A DNA stretch of 64,000 nucleotides from Nitrospiraceae bacterium (GCA_019637075.1 JAHBWI010000006.1:1-64000), one strand, 5' to 3'. Counted from the stretch's first letter, positions 1 to 8,307 are shown. Notes: a model not told the origin generated them from the sequence alone. Made by a program: numbers and translations.

Positions 1-60
1 CGGATTCAGGTCGAAGAGCCGATCTACATTCGGCCGGCCGAACGCGTGACCTGGCTGTAA
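1..60 (+). CDS. C-terminal end of an unidentified protein (partial)
   Basis: The first 60 bases read in frame 1 as 19 residues ending in ERVTWL and a TAA stop. A strong hairpin with a short T-run follows, which fits the 3' end of a gene. Too little is present to name the product. Confidence 0.55.
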   Translation, partial: RIQVEEPIYIRPAERVTWL

Positions 61-82
61 GTTAAGTCAGGGTCGCTTCACT

Positions 83-116
83 GGGGGCGGAGTTCCTTCG
101 GGGCTCCGCCCCCTTT
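83..116 (+). terminator. Rho-independent terminator
   Basis: GGGGGCGGAG (83-92) pairs perfectly with CTCCGCCCCC (104-113) across an 11-nt loop. TTTCATTT follows. It closes the transcript of the partial gene at the left edge. Confidence 0.8.
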
Positions 117-255
117 CATTTAACGGATCGGAATATTCATCCTGATATGGAGTCTCCGTCCGAAGGCATCCGCCTTGAAGCGCCTGGCCTGTTTGGCCCT
201 ACCCCACGCACGCTTCATCAGTCTTTCGGCTCAGCATACCGTGCCATCTGCGCAC

Positions 256-284
256 TTGACGGACATTAGAGCCTCCAGTACAGT
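256..284 (+). promoter_or_regulatory. Sigma-70 promoter
   Basis: TTGACG (256-261) and TACAGT (279-284) are separated by 17 bp. Transcription should begin near 291, so the ATG at 287 cannot be used. This supports the GTG at 341 as the start of the next gene. Confidence 0.65.
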
Positions 285-340
285 GATTGCGTGATTCAGT
301 CTCTCCACAGCGACGACTCCTACACCGAGGTATCCCAAGC

Positions 341-670
341 GTGACCGGCCGTCCGCAGCACTCTACACCATTTGCTGCACAGGCGATTCCCTTTGACGAG
401 TACCTCGCATCGGGAAAGATCCCTGAGGGGTTAATTACCAGCGAGTACATCGGGGAGCAATTCGTCGAGCGACTCGTGCACTACGTCCTGAGCGTCCCGG
501 CGGGCAGCTACACCATGGCGCAGCTCAGCAGGATTCTTGAGCAGCTCGATCCGCGCACGCAGGTATTTTTCTTCAAGCGACTCAAGGAAAACAGTCCGGA
601 GAGCCTCAAAGACTTTGCCCCGCTGTACTACGGTTTTATGAACGAATTCCATTCCCTCCTGTTCACCTAA
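341..670 (+). CDS. Hypothetical protein, 109 aa
   Basis: I do not recognise this family. I chose the GTG start at 341 because GAGG lies about 10 nt upstream and the predicted transcription start is near 291; an in-frame ATG at 287 lies upstream of it. The product is soluble and helical, with hydrophobic helices around residues 30-75 and an aromatic C-terminal third. It has no signal peptide or membrane segment. The next gene has its own promoter, so this is probably a single-gene transcript. Confidence 0.6.
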   Translation: MTGRPQHSTPFAAQAIPFDEYLASGKIPEGLITSEYIGEQFVERLVHYVLSVPAGSYTMAQLSRILEQLDPRTQVFFFKRLKENSPESLKDFAPLYYGFMNEFHSLLFT

Positions 671-694
671 CACCTGGGCAAACAAAAAAAGACC

Positions 695-722
695 TTGTCG
701 CCCGACTATTCTCAGGTATAAT
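695..722 (+). promoter_or_regulatory. Sigma-70 promoter
   Basis: TTGTCG (695-700), a 16-bp spacer and a perfect TATAAT (717-722). The start near 729 gives a leader of about 25 nt with AAGGAGA just before the ATG at 754. Confidence 0.7.
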
Positions 723-753
723 CAAGACACACTCTTATGAGCCAAGGAGAACT

Positions 754-1122
754 ATGAATCCCACGCTGCAACGCGCCGTGACGAGCTTCTACAATCTGGT
801 TTACGAAGCTCAAACGTTTGCCACGACGATGGCCCGAATCGACACCGCTGAACAAGAACACTATGCTGGGCGCATCGAGGGGTTGAACTGGGTCCTGGAC
901 CGTTGCCAGGAACTCGAGGATATGGATGCCAACATTACCCCGACGACGCTGCAGCGAGTGCTGACCGAGGTCAAATCGGATCTGGACCACGAGCTGTCGG
1001 TTCAACGCCGAGAAAAGGGTCGTCGAGCCGATGGACGGGAGGAAGCGCTGACGTTTGTCGCCGATTACCTCTCCAGCCTGATTACGGCCACCGAGATTGA
1101 ATCCGCGAAGACCTCCGTTTAG
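754..1122 (+). CDS. Hypothetical helical protein, 122 aa
   Basis: It starts at ATG 754 behind a strong AAGGAGA ribosome-binding site and a consensus promoter. The sequence is charged and mostly alpha-helical with many Glu, Asp and Arg residues. It has no Cys, signal peptide or transmembrane segment, so a small cytosolic helical bundle is likely. I recognise no catalytic motif. The well-formed expression signals argue for a real gene. Confidence 0.65.
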   Translation: MNPTLQRAVTSFYNLVYEAQTFATTMARIDTAEQEHYAGRIEGLNWVLDRCQELEDMDANITPTTLQRVLTEVKSDLDHELSVQRREKGRRADGREEALTFVADYLSSLITATEIESAKTSV

Positions 1123-1178
1123 CCGCCTTTTGCTTCCACACAAGGCTTCTGCTTGTATGGCCTCCTCCGAGGGTGATG

Positions 1179-1394
1179 ATGGCCCGTGAATGGATCATCT
1201 TCGCTATCTGTCTCGGATTAGGAGGCCATATTGCGCTTGCCGTCGTGCTTCACGCGCCGGATCTCTGGCCTTGGAGCAAGGCATGGCTGTACGGACTCCT
1301 CTCCGGTCTAGCCCTCTACGTCGTCGTCCAAGTCGTTCGTTCCCTCTGGTGGTTCCGCCGCGGAGACGCGGATGGGGATCATGAACCGCAGTAA
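1179..1394 (+). CDS. Small membrane protein with two transmembrane helices
   Basis: The 71-residue product has two hydrophobic helices, about residues 5-25 and 36-55, joined by a Trp-rich loop. An acidic C-terminal tail follows. GTG (1173), ATG (1176) and ATG (1179) are all possible starts; the last is best spaced from GAGGG at 1169-1173. It is an inner-membrane protein of unknown function about 55 nt after the preceding gene. Confidence 0.55.
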   Translation: MAREWIIFAICLGLGGHIALAVVLHAPDLWPWSKAWLYGLLSGLALYVVVQVVRSLWWFRRGDADGDHEPQ

Positions 1395-1432
1395 GGCAGC
1401 CGTCCCAGTCTAAATCGGCGATAGGCCACCTG

Positions 1433-1461
1433 TTGCGCGCCCACTCATGCCCCAGTACAAT
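1433..1461 (+). promoter_or_regulatory. Sigma-70 promoter placing the start codon at +1 (leaderless)
   Basis: TTGCGC (1433-1438), a 17-bp spacer and TACAAT (1456-1461). Only six bases separate the -10 box from an in-frame ATG at 1468, which is where transcription should start. There is no Shine-Dalgarno sequence. Confidence 0.55.
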
Positions 1462-1467
1462 GTCGAC

Positions 1468-1743
1468 ATGAATCGACGCTCTACTCAACCAGGATGGCCT
1501 CCGCAATCGGCACGCCCCGGAACGGGCGTGGGACAGCGGACCCAGAAGCCGCAAGGCCAGTACGATTCGTTTAATGCCTCACTGCTGTACTGCGCGACTT
1601 GCCGGCAGGCCACACCAACCCGCCAGAGATTGCTGCTGGTCTTGCCCAGCGGGAATCTTTACGAGTACCTCTGCGCGCACTGCGGCACCTCCACCGGATC
1701 GAAAACGGAATCGTCCTCAGACGGCGGCATTCTGGCGCCATAA
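1468..1743 (+). CDS. Zinc-ribbon-like small protein
   Basis: The product has 91 residues if translation begins at the leaderless ATG 1468; an upstream in-frame ATG at 1447 precedes the -10 box. The first 40 residues are Pro/Gln/Arg-rich and probably disordered. Then CATC (about residue 42) and CAHC (about residue 69) form a CxxC...CxxC pair separated by hydrophobic strands, typical of a zinc ribbon. A nucleic-acid or protein-binding role is possible but not shown. Confidence 0.55.
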   Translation: MNRRSTQPGWPPQSARPGTGVGQRTQKPQGQYDSFNASLLYCATCRQATPTRQRLLLVLPSGNLYEYLCAHCGTSTGSKTESSSDGGILAP

Positions 1744-1884
1744 CTACCCTGCAGATACGCCACCGCGATCGTTCGCACCACGGTTTCAGCCAAATCACAC
1801 CCCTTCGAAGGAGTGCTCCTAGGCCTGCTATATCGGGCAAATCGCTTTCGAGAGCTGTGGAGGCAAGACGTGGGAAGGAAGGCG

Positions 1885-2172
1885 CTAAGAGACTTGCTCG
1901 AGCGGAATACCTTCGTCAATCAACATGACGGGGATGTCCTCACGAACCGGATAGAGGATTTTTCGATCGGCTCGAATGAGACCACCATCCAGGCGTTCTG
2001 TCACCGGCTTCTGTGCCTTGTTCTTCAGGGTCCCATGATCGATGGCGTTATTGAGCTTCTGAATCAATGCATCTTCAGCAAGCACAACCACCTGCTTCGT
2101 GTCCGGGCAACACAGAATCGCCAACAATTCCTTATCGAGGTTCACCGATTTGCGGCTGTCTTCGGCCATCAT
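1885..2172 (-). CDS. Trm112/UPF0434-like small protein
   Basis: The 95-residue product has the pattern of the Trm112-like family: LLAILCCPDTKQ near the N terminus, then LDGGLIRADRKILYPVR and DIPVML. Bacterial members (E. coli YcaR type) are about 60 aa and structurally resemble the eukaryotic methyltransferase activator Trm112. Here only the first cysteine pair is visible, so metal binding may be lost. It has its own promoter in the divergent region shared with the DUF502 gene. Confidence 0.75.
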   Translation of the reverse strand: MMAEDSRKSVNLDKELLAILCCPDTKQVVVLAEDALIQKLNNAIDHGTLKNKAQKPVTERLDGGLIRADRKILYPVREDIPVMLIDEGIPLEQVS

Positions 2173-2227
2173 GCATCCTAGGAAAAGGTTACAAACCCGC
2201 TTTCCACTAGAATCGAAACATATTCCA

Positions 2228-2256
2228 AATACAATGGGAGATCAAGAAGATATCAA
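2228..2256 (-). promoter_or_regulatory. Promoter of the Trm112-like gene
   Basis: On the minus strand TTGATA (2256-2251) and TGTATT (2233-2228) are 17 bp apart. The -35 box lies inside the left arm of the palindrome at 2247-2279, so a bound factor would block it. Confidence 0.5.
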
Positions 2257-2279
2257 ATGCATGTGACATTTGATATCTT
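2247..2279. promoter_or_regulatory. Perfect 13-bp inverted repeat, probable operator
   Basis: AAGATATCAAATG (2247-2259) is exactly complementary to CATTTGATATCTT (2267-2279) across a 7-nt centre. It is strikingly AT-rich for this genome and lies between two divergent genes. No T-tract follows, so an operator is more likely than a terminator. Confidence 0.55.
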
Positions 2280-2324
2280 ACATCCATCAATACCCTCTCA
2301 AATGCGGAAACTCTCTGAGGCTGT

Positions 2325-2948
2325 ATGGCAGCGCCCCACCAGATTCACCGCCTCTTCTTCGCTGGCTTGTTGATCCTCGTCCCCGCCTGGGGAACATTTC
2401 TGATCCTATCCGCAATGGTCCGAACCCTCGACGCGCTGCTTTCCGATCTCCTCAGTGCACAATTGCAGGCCTACATACCAGGACTGGGTTTGCTGTTGCT
2501 GCTGACTCTCGTCATGAGCATCGGGGCAATCGCTACCCATGTGCTGGGACAACGGCTCTTCGCCTGGACCGAGGCCACCATGGAGCGGATTCCCATTATC
2601 CGCAGCATCTACCTCACGCTCAAGGGAATGACCGACCTGCTGAATTACCGTTCCCGTTTTGGCAATAGTGCGGTGGTCGCATTTCCATTCCCACGGGACG
2701 GTCTCTGGGCCTTGGGATTCGTGATGGGACCGCCGCCAACCTCTCTGAACGCCGCCACCGGCACCGACCTCATGATGGTGTTCGTTCCGACCGCCATCCA
2801 CCCGTTCACGGGATATCTCGCGCTGGTCCCGAAACCCCAACTGCATCTCCTCAATCTTCTTCCGGAGGAAGCGTTGAAGATGGAATTCTCGGCCGGACTC
2901 TATCGACCGCTCGCCGGATGGCTGACCACACCGCCCCGGTTGCCCTGA
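2325..2948 (+). CDS. DUF502 family membrane protein
   Basis: The 207-residue protein matches the DUF502 layout. It has a hydrophobic helix at about residues 9-31, a second at about 48-70, and then a soluble domain with IPIIRSIYLTLKGMTD and VAFPFPRDGLWALGF. A PTAIHPFTGYLALVP segment follows. The family sits in the inner membrane and its function is unknown. The stop codon overlaps the next start as TGATG, so it is translationally coupled to the acetyltransferase. Confidence 0.85.
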   Translation: MAAPHQIHRLFFAGLLILVPAWGTFLILSAMVRTLDALLSDLLSAQLQAYIPGLGLLLLLTLVMSIGAIATHVLGQRLFAWTEATMERIPIIRSIYLTLKGMTDLLNYRSRFGNSAVVAFPFPRDGLWALGFVMGPPPTSLNAATGTDLMMVFVPTAIHPFTGYLALVPKPQLHLLNLLPEEALKMEFSAGLYRPLAGWLTTPPRLP

Positions 2949-3430
2949 TGTCCAAATCCGTGCAAATCATGATTCGACCGGCCACGGAACAGGACGTGGA
3001 CCAGTTGACGGCATTCAGCGCCGCCATGGCGAATGAAACGGAGCACCGTGTACTGGATCGAGCTCGCTTGCGAGCGGGAACGCTTGCCGTGATCCAGCAG
3101 CCCGAACGTGGCAAATTTTATGTCGCCGAAGTGACGAACGGGACGCAGCCTCAAATTGTCGGGCAATTGCTGATTACCTTCGAATGGAGTGATTGGAGGA
3201 ATGCCCAATTTTGGTGGATCCAAAGCGTATACGTTCGACCGGACTGGCGGAGACGAGGTGTATACCGGCAAATGCATGAACGAATTCATGAACTGGCTCG
3301 GAGTCAATCCGACGTCTGTGGGCTTAGGCTTTACGTCGAACGCAACAATCAGACAGCCCAAGCGGCATACCGCACTCTGAAAATGGTCCGGACTCCGTAC
3401 GAAATTTGGGAGGTGGATTTTGCTCTCTAG
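2948..3430 (+). CDS. GNAT family N-acetyltransferase
   Basis: The start at ATG 2948 overlaps the upstream stop (TGATG); an in-frame ATG at 2918 lies inside the DUF502 gene. The 160-residue product begins with IRPATEQDVDQL, typical of GNAT strand 1. Motif A is VYVRPDWRRRGVYRQM, the acetyl-CoA pyrophosphate loop, and LYVERNNQTAQAAYR gives motif B. The acceptor substrate cannot be read from the sequence. The next gene starts within its last codons. Confidence 0.85.
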   Translation: MSKSVQIMIRPATEQDVDQLTAFSAAMANETEHRVLDRARLRAGTLAVIQQPERGKFYVAEVTNGTQPQIVGQLLITFEWSDWRNAQFWWIQSVYVRPDWRRRGVYRQMHERIHELARSQSDVCGLRLYVERNNQTAQAAYRTLKMVRTPYEIWEVDFAL

Positions 3431-3821
3431 CAATCGCCGGGCTAAATCTTCGAGGTCATTCTCAGTTGCCGGCATCCTGGTCGTGGCGATCCTGACTTCG
3501 AGCTGTGCGTTTGTCCGAGGCAACTACGATGATAATTTCAGCCGGGAAGATGTGGAGAACATCAAGGTTGGGACATCGACCAGGCAGGAGGTGGCCAGCC
3601 TCCTGGGAGCGCCGGAGCGGGTCATCGAAGTGCATGGTCAGGAAATCTTTCACTATTACAACTACACTCTCAAATCTGGCACGGTGTTGTTCTTTTCCCG
3701 CACCAATATCGTGGGCAACGATCTGTACGTCTTCTTCGGCCAGGACGGTATTGTCCAGCAGGTCTTGTTCGGGCGGCAAAAGCCCCCGCCCAAGCTCCAA
3801 TTCTGGCCGTTTGGAGACTAG
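3420..3821 (+). CDS. SmpA/OmlA (BamE)-like lipoprotein
   Basis: The start is TTG 3420, overlapping the acetyltransferase 3' end, with GGGAGGTGG just upstream. The 133 residues carry a basic N terminus, a hydrophobic segment and a lipobox ending in TSSC at about residue 29. The mature part has the SmpA/OmlA signature: NIKVGTSTRQEVASLLGAPE, then paired strands. BamE-type proteins assist outer-membrane barrel assembly; a general envelope role is safer here. A related lipoprotein follows 7 nt downstream. Confidence 0.7.
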   Translation: MLSSNRRAKSSRSFSVAGILVVAILTSSCAFVRGNYDDNFSREDVENIKVGTSTRQEVASLLGAPERVIEVHGQEIFHYYNYTLKSGTVLFFSRTNIVGNDLYVFFGQDGIVQQVLFGRQKPPPKLQFWPFGD

Positions 3822-3827
3822 AGAGCG

Positions 3828-4265
3828 ATGCCTTCGACGCGGCAGCTGCTACCAATCATTCTCTGTCTCTTAGCCATTCTCCTAGAAGGCTGTCCCTTAG
3901 CCTGGAGACGCGCGACGCTCAATGACATCATTCGTCCAGAAGATGTCGCGTTTATTGTTCCTGGAACGACAACGATTTCCGAAGTCGTCAAGTATTTGGG
4001 GGCGCCGGGCAGCATACGGTCGGTGGACAACCGCACCGTCGTTCGCTATCACTTCTTGGACACCAAGTACTTCACTATCAATATCACCAAACCGCTGCCG
4101 TTTATCTTCCCGGCTATACAACTCGTGCCCAGCGATCTCTACCAGCTGACATTCACCGGTGGTGGATCAGGCACGGAGGAACTCCAGGTGGAGTTTGATA
4201 GAGATTGGGTGGTTGTGTACTACGCCTTTGCTCACCATCAGCAGGCCAGCCGCTACATCCCCTGA
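3828..4265 (+). CDS. Second SmpA/OmlA-like lipoprotein
   Basis: This 145-residue lipoprotein has a signal peptide and a lipobox LLEGC at about residue 22. IVPGTTTISEVVKYLGAPG parallels the VGTSTRQEVASLLGAPE segment of the preceding protein, and both begin the domain with R/S-x-EDV. The two look like diverged tandem duplicates. The C-terminal half is rich in beta strands and aromatic residues. The function is an unassigned envelope role. Confidence 0.6.
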   Translation: MPSTRQLLPIILCLLAILLEGCPLAWRRATLNDIIRPEDVAFIVPGTTTISEVVKYLGAPGSIRSVDNRTVVRYHFLDTKYFTINITKPLPFIFPAIQLVPSDLYQLTFTGGGSGTEELQVEFDRDWVVVYYAFAHHQQASRYIP

Positions 4266-4336
4266 CCGGCGTCCCGTGCGCCCGTCCTGATATTCCATTC
4301 ACCGGTTGCGTCATCGCTCGCGAGCGATGCGCCTCA

Positions 4337-4365
4337 TTGCCGGAATATATCCTGGTCGCTATAAT
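4337..4365 (+). promoter_or_regulatory. Sigma-70 promoter placing the start codon at +1 (leaderless)
   Basis: TTGCCG (4337-4342), a 17-bp spacer and a perfect TATAAT (4360-4365). Six bases (GCCGCC) separate the -10 box from ATG 4372. The geometry is the same as at 1456-1468. Confidence 0.65.
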
Positions 4366-4371
4366 GCCGCC

Positions 4372-5226
4372 ATGGATTCAGATTCCGCTGACCGTGTCCC
4401 CTCATCTGATCCCCTCGTTCGCTCTACCTCGTATATCCCGGCGGATCGCGACACCGATTTTCTCCAACGGGACGAGTTGCGTCCATTGCGGCTCGGGCTG
4501 GAACTGCTCAAACCTGAGCTTCTGCAAAAGGAACACGGCATCCGGTCCACGATCGTGGTATTCGGAAGTTCCCGTGTCGCCGAACCGGCTGTTGCACGGG
4601 AAGAACTGGAGCGAACGCAGCGCGAAGCCGCTGCCGAACCGCTAAACGAACATGCTCAACACCAGGCCGCTGTCGCAAGGCAACGAGCGACCCTGTCCCA
4701 ATACTATGGCATGGCGCGCGAATTCGGACGATTGGTCTCTTCGGCCTGCCAGCTTGACGGCCAGTGCGACTACGTCATCGTCACCGGCGGCGGACCGGGC
4801 ATTATGGAAGCCGCAAATCGCGGAGCCTCCGATGCCGGCGCCAAGTCGATCGGTCTTAACATCACCCTGCCGCACGAACAGTTCCCGAATCCTTACATCA
4901 CGCCGGATCTGTGCTTTCAGTTTCGATATTTCGCCCTACGGAAGATGCACTTTCTCCTTCGCGCCAAGGCCCTGGTGGTATTTCCGGGAGGGTTCGGCAC
5001 GCTTGACGAGTTATTCGAGACCTTGACGCTGCTCCAGACGGGAAAAGTCACGGGAGTCACAGTCGTTTTGATCGGCCGTACATTCTGGGAACGCCTCATC
5101 AATTGGCGGATGCTGGCCGAGAACGGCCTGATCGGTCCAAGCGACCTTTCTTTGTTCCATTTCGCAGAATCGGCCCAAGAAGCCTGGGATCTCATCAGCC
5201 GCAATCATGGAGGGCCGTCGCGATGA
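4372..5226 (+). CDS. LOG family protein (lysine decarboxylase-like fold)
   Basis: The start is ATG 4372, at the predicted transcription start; an upstream in-frame ATG at 4306 lies before the promoter. The 284-residue protein has the LOG nucleotide-binding signatures TGGGPGIMEAANRGA and FPGGFGTLDELFE. LOG proteins hydrolyse nucleoside 5'-monophosphates to release the base, as in cytokinin activation; bacterial members are often misannotated as lysine decarboxylases. It overlaps the next gene by 4 nt. Confidence 0.85.
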   Translation: MDSDSADRVPSSDPLVRSTSYIPADRDTDFLQRDELRPLRLGLELLKPELLQKEHGIRSTIVVFGSSRVAEPAVAREELERTQREAAAEPLNEHAQHQAAVARQRATLSQYYGMAREFGRLVSSACQLDGQCDYVIVTGGGPGIMEAANRGASDAGAKSIGLNITLPHEQFPNPYITPDLCFQFRYFALRKMHFLLRAKALVVFPGGFGTLDELFETLTLLQTGKVTGVTVVLIGRTFWERLINWRMLAENGLIGPSDLSLFHFAESAQEAWDLISRNHGGPSR

Positions 5227-6620
5227 AACTCTCGTTTCACGGTGCCGCTCGGTCGGTAACCGGTAGCCGCCATCTCCTCGAATTCCCCGGCCACCGTTTA
5301 CTCTTGGATTGCGGCCTGTTTCAGGGACGGCGCCAAGAGGCCGACAAACTAAATCGATACCTAGGATTCGATCCGCGATCGATTCAATCCGTTCTGCTCT
5401 CCCATGCCCATATCGACCACTCCGGCGCCCTGCCGGTCTTGGCCAAACACCAATTCACCGGGCGAGTTCACGTCACGAGAGCCAGTGCTGACCTGGCCGC
5501 AGTCATGCTGGAGGACTCCGCACGTCTGCAGGAAAACGACTGCGCCTATCTCAATCGCAAAGAGGGCCGTAGGGGCAAAGGGTGCCTCCATCCGTTCTAT
5601 GATTCACGGGACGCCAAAGCCATCGTGCGCAGGTTTGAGGGCGCCCGCTATGGAGACACCGTCAAGATCGCACCGCGCTTGACCGCCTCCTTTCATGACG
5701 CCGGCCATATCCTTGGGTCCGCCGCGATCCGGGTCAAATACTCTACGAAAGGCAACAGCACGACCGTCCTCTTTTCAGGCGACCTTGGCCGCTCGAGAAT
5801 GCCGATTCTCCGAGACCCCGAACCGCCGCCCAGTTGCGACATCTTGATAATCGAGTCCACCTACGGCGATCGACTGCACGAGGAAGTCGGCGAGACGTTG
5901 ACGCAGAAGGCTCAACAGCTCGTCGCACATGCCAGGGCGCATAACAGCAAAATCATCGTCCCGGCCTTTGCCGTCGGTCGTACGCAGGATTTGGTCATGC
6001 GCATCAAGGACCTCGTCGCGCAGGGCCGAATCGACCCACTCCCTATCTATATTGACTCGCCGCTCGCATCGAAGGCCACCGAGGTGTTTCGGAAACACCC
6101 GGAATGCTACGACGAGGAAACCCTGCGGACCTTCACCTCGCAAGGCGATCCCTTCGCGGCACGCTTCATCCGATACGTGTCGTCAGTTGAAGAGAGCAAG
6201 CGCCTGAACACCCTCAAGGGTCCTTGTGTAATCATCGCCTCCTCCGGCATGTGCGAAGGCGGCCGCATTCTCCACCACCTCAAGCACACGATTCAGGACG
6301 AAGCCAACATCATCGCGATTGTCGGGTTTCAAGCGGAACATACCCTGGGCCGGCGGCTTGTCGAAGGATGGGACGTCGTGCCGATCTTTGGGATTCCCAC
6401 ACCTCGGCGTGCCCGGGTCGTCGTATTCAATGGCCTCTCGGCCCACGCCGATCGTAATGATCTGCTCGCCTATGTGCGCGCCATTTCACCGGCGCCCGCG
6501 AAGGTCTTTGTCGTCCACGGTGAAGAGAAGCAAGCGCTTTCGCTTGGCGCCGCCATTCAAACCGAACATCCGCGGATGGAGGTAATCGTGCCATCATCCG
6601 GACCGGTTTACGACATCTGA
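5223..6620 (+). CDS. Metallo-beta-lactamase/beta-CASP ribonuclease-type protein
   Basis: The start is ATG 5223 (ATGA overlap with the upstream stop), giving 465 aa. The N-terminal domain has the zinc motif SHAHIDHSG. The DAGHILGSAAI loop and FSGDLGR supply further ligands. The beta-CASP insert has IVPAFAVGRTQDLV and SSGMCEGGRILHHL, and the C terminus has FNGLSAHADRNDLL. This is the CPSF/Ysh1-like RNA-processing architecture. An exo- or endoribonuclease activity is likely, with unknown substrate. Confidence 0.88.
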   Translation: MKLSFHGAARSVTGSRHLLEFPGHRLLLDCGLFQGRRQEADKLNRYLGFDPRSIQSVLLSHAHIDHSGALPVLAKHQFTGRVHVTRASADLAAVMLEDSARLQENDCAYLNRKEGRRGKGCLHPFYDSRDAKAIVRRFEGARYGDTVKIAPRLTASFHDAGHILGSAAIRVKYSTKGNSTTVLFSGDLGRSRMPILRDPEPPPSCDILIIESTYGDRLHEEVGETLTQKAQQLVAHARAHNSKIIVPAFAVGRTQDLVMRIKDLVAQGRIDPLPIYIDSPLASKATEVFRKHPECYDEETLRTFTSQGDPFAARFIRYVSSVEESKRLNTLKGPCVIIASSGMCEGGRILHHLKHTIQDEANIIAIVGFQAEHTLGRRLVEGWDVVPIFGIPTPRRARVVVFNGLSAHADRNDLLAYVRAISPAPAKVFVVHGEEKQALSLGAAIQTEHPRMEVIVPSSGPVYDI

Positions 6621-6677
6621 CCCCGAGGCGCCGAAGCCATCCGATCGTTCATGGTTGATACCGAGGAGTGAATGCTC

Positions 6678-7925
6678 ATGACACGTTGGTACGCAGCTGT
6701 CGCCTCTGTCTGCCTCAGCCTCCTGGGCACGCCCAACACAGGATGGTCCATCGAGGGGATCCCCGCTGAGTCGACGGCAGTGCGCGAGCGACTCCGAGCC
6801 CTCGGCATTACAGTCGGGCATCTGCCGACAGGCCCCCTCAACGCTATTACGGATGTGGCCGGTATCCGGGTGGGACACATCACCCTTCAGCGCGGAGAGG
6901 GGCCACTTCAACCGGGAATCGGACCCGTGCGCACAGGCGTGACCGTCGTCATCCCCCGTGAGGATGTCTGGCACAAGAAGGTGCCAGCCGGCTCGTTCGT
7001 TCTGAATGGGACGGGAGAAATGACAGGACTCGCCTGGGTTGCGGAATCCGGCTTCCTCGAATACCCGATTGCCTTGACCAACACCCTCAACGTCCCGCGA
7101 GTGGCTAACGGCGTCATGAGCTGGATGATCCGGCAATATCCTGAAATCGGCATTACCGACGATACGCTCACGCCCATCGTTGCCGAGTGTGACGACAGCC
7201 GTCTGAACGACATTCAAGGTCGCCACGTCTCGGAGGCCGACGTGATGCGCGCCCTCGATGAAGCGACGGCCGGCCAGGTACCAGAGGGAAGTGTGGGAGC
7301 CGGTACGGGCATGATTTCCTACGGCTTCAAAGGAGGCATCGGCACCTCTTCACGAAAACTGCTCTCTGCCGACGGGGGATACACCGTGGGTGTGCTGGTC
7401 AACGCAAACCATGGGCGGCGCCCGGAATTGGTGGTCGACGGGATCCCGGTGGGCCGGCGCTACGAAGAACCGGCAGGCCGGACAGGAGCCGCGCCGGCTC
7501 TCCCCCCCGCTCTGCTGTCATCGGATGGCCCACTCCTCTCCGGCAGTGCCGAGGGGTCCATCATTGTGATCATCGCCACTGATGCCCCCCTCGATAGCCG
7601 GCAGCTGACACGGCTGGCCAAACGAGCCGCGCTGGGCCTGGCACGGACGGGCGCCACGGCGCGGCATGGGAGCGGCGACTTCATGCTGGCATTCTCCACC
7701 GCAAACGTGATCCCGCATTATCCGAAAGATGCCACCTTCAACATGACTCACTTGGCCGATACCCATTTGAATCCTCTCATCACAGCCACGATTGAAGCGA
7801 CCGAGGAGGCCGTGCTTAACGCGCTGACTTCCGCAACGACAACCGTGGGAAGGGACGGCCATCGCGCCGAAGCCATCTCCCTGTCCCGCCTCCGCTCGCT
7901 CCTCGGATCCGAGGCGACTCACTAG
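6678..7925 (+). CDS. P1 (DmpA) family aminopeptidase, exported
   Basis: ATG 6678 is preferred over 6672 because it is about 9 nt from GAGGAG. The 415-residue product has a signal peptide ending near residue 24. LNAITDVAGIRVGH and GAGTGMISYGFKGGIGTSSR are hallmarks of the DmpA/L-aminopeptidase D-esterase family. These N-terminal nucleophile enzymes activate themselves by internal cleavage before a Ser. The Gly-Thr-Ser region is kept, so activity is expected in the periplasm. It has no operon partner. Confidence 0.85.
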   Translation: MTRWYAAVASVCLSLLGTPNTGWSIEGIPAESTAVRERLRALGITVGHLPTGPLNAITDVAGIRVGHITLQRGEGPLQPGIGPVRTGVTVVIPREDVWHKKVPAGSFVLNGTGEMTGLAWVAESGFLEYPIALTNTLNVPRVANGVMSWMIRQYPEIGITDDTLTPIVAECDDSRLNDIQGRHVSEADVMRALDEATAGQVPEGSVGAGTGMISYGFKGGIGTSSRKLLSADGGYTVGVLVNANHGRRPELVVDGIPVGRRYEEPAGRTGAAPALPPALLSSDGPLLSGSAEGSIIVIIATDAPLDSRQLTRLAKRAALGLARTGATARHGSGDFMLAFSTANVIPHYPKDATFNMTHLADTHLNPLITATIEATEEAVLNALTSATTTVGRDGHRAEAISLSRLRSLLGSEATH

Positions 7926-7969
7926 CCGCAAAGCCTTGATGCAGTGGCCTGATGGCCCCTCACGGTCGC

Positions 7970-7998
7970 TTGCTTTTGCCGGGCCTGGTCGCTATTCT
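7970..7998 (+). promoter_or_regulatory. Sigma-70 promoter (likely)
   Basis: TTGCTT (7970-7975), 17 bp and TATTCT (7993-7998) lie upstream of the 75-aa gene at 8033. Confidence 0.45.
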
Positions 7999-8032
7999 CC
8001 TACCTCGATTTTGCCGGAGGACATGAGGAACC

Positions 8033-8260
8033 ATGGCTGACTATCATATCGGGGGCGGTCTGAATCTCATGACGGCGCTCGACAAAACAGGAAAGTTTTC
8101 CGAGTTTCTCAAGGAGCGTATGGTTCGGGCCTTAGAGACTCAGGACCCCACGGAATTGCATTACCTCCTGGCACAGCTCGACGATTTCCATTCGTATATG
8201 TGGCGGTACTATAAGAAATTGGCGACAGACCGGCCGGAACGGATGAACCCCGGAGTCTAG
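8033..8260 (+). CDS. Small hypothetical protein, 75 aa
   Basis: ATG 8033 is preceded by GGAGGACATGAGGA. The product is a short amphipathic helical protein with a Tyr/Trp-rich segment (YMWRYYKKL) near the C terminus. It has no signal peptide and I recognise no family. The promoter and ribosome-binding site support a real gene. The FIST gene begins 47 nt later on the same strand. Confidence 0.55.
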   Translation: MADYHIGGGLNLMTALDKTGKFSEFLKERMVRALETQDPTELHYLLAQLDDFHSYMWRYYKKLATDRPERMNPGV

Positions 8261-8307
8261 ACCTCTCCATCGCACCAGTATTCACAATTTGTCTGCGAGA
8301 CACCGCC

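Noticed and set aside
287-340. Upstream ATG extension of the 109-aa gene
   Set aside because: It lies before the predicted transcription start and lacks a ribosome-binding site.
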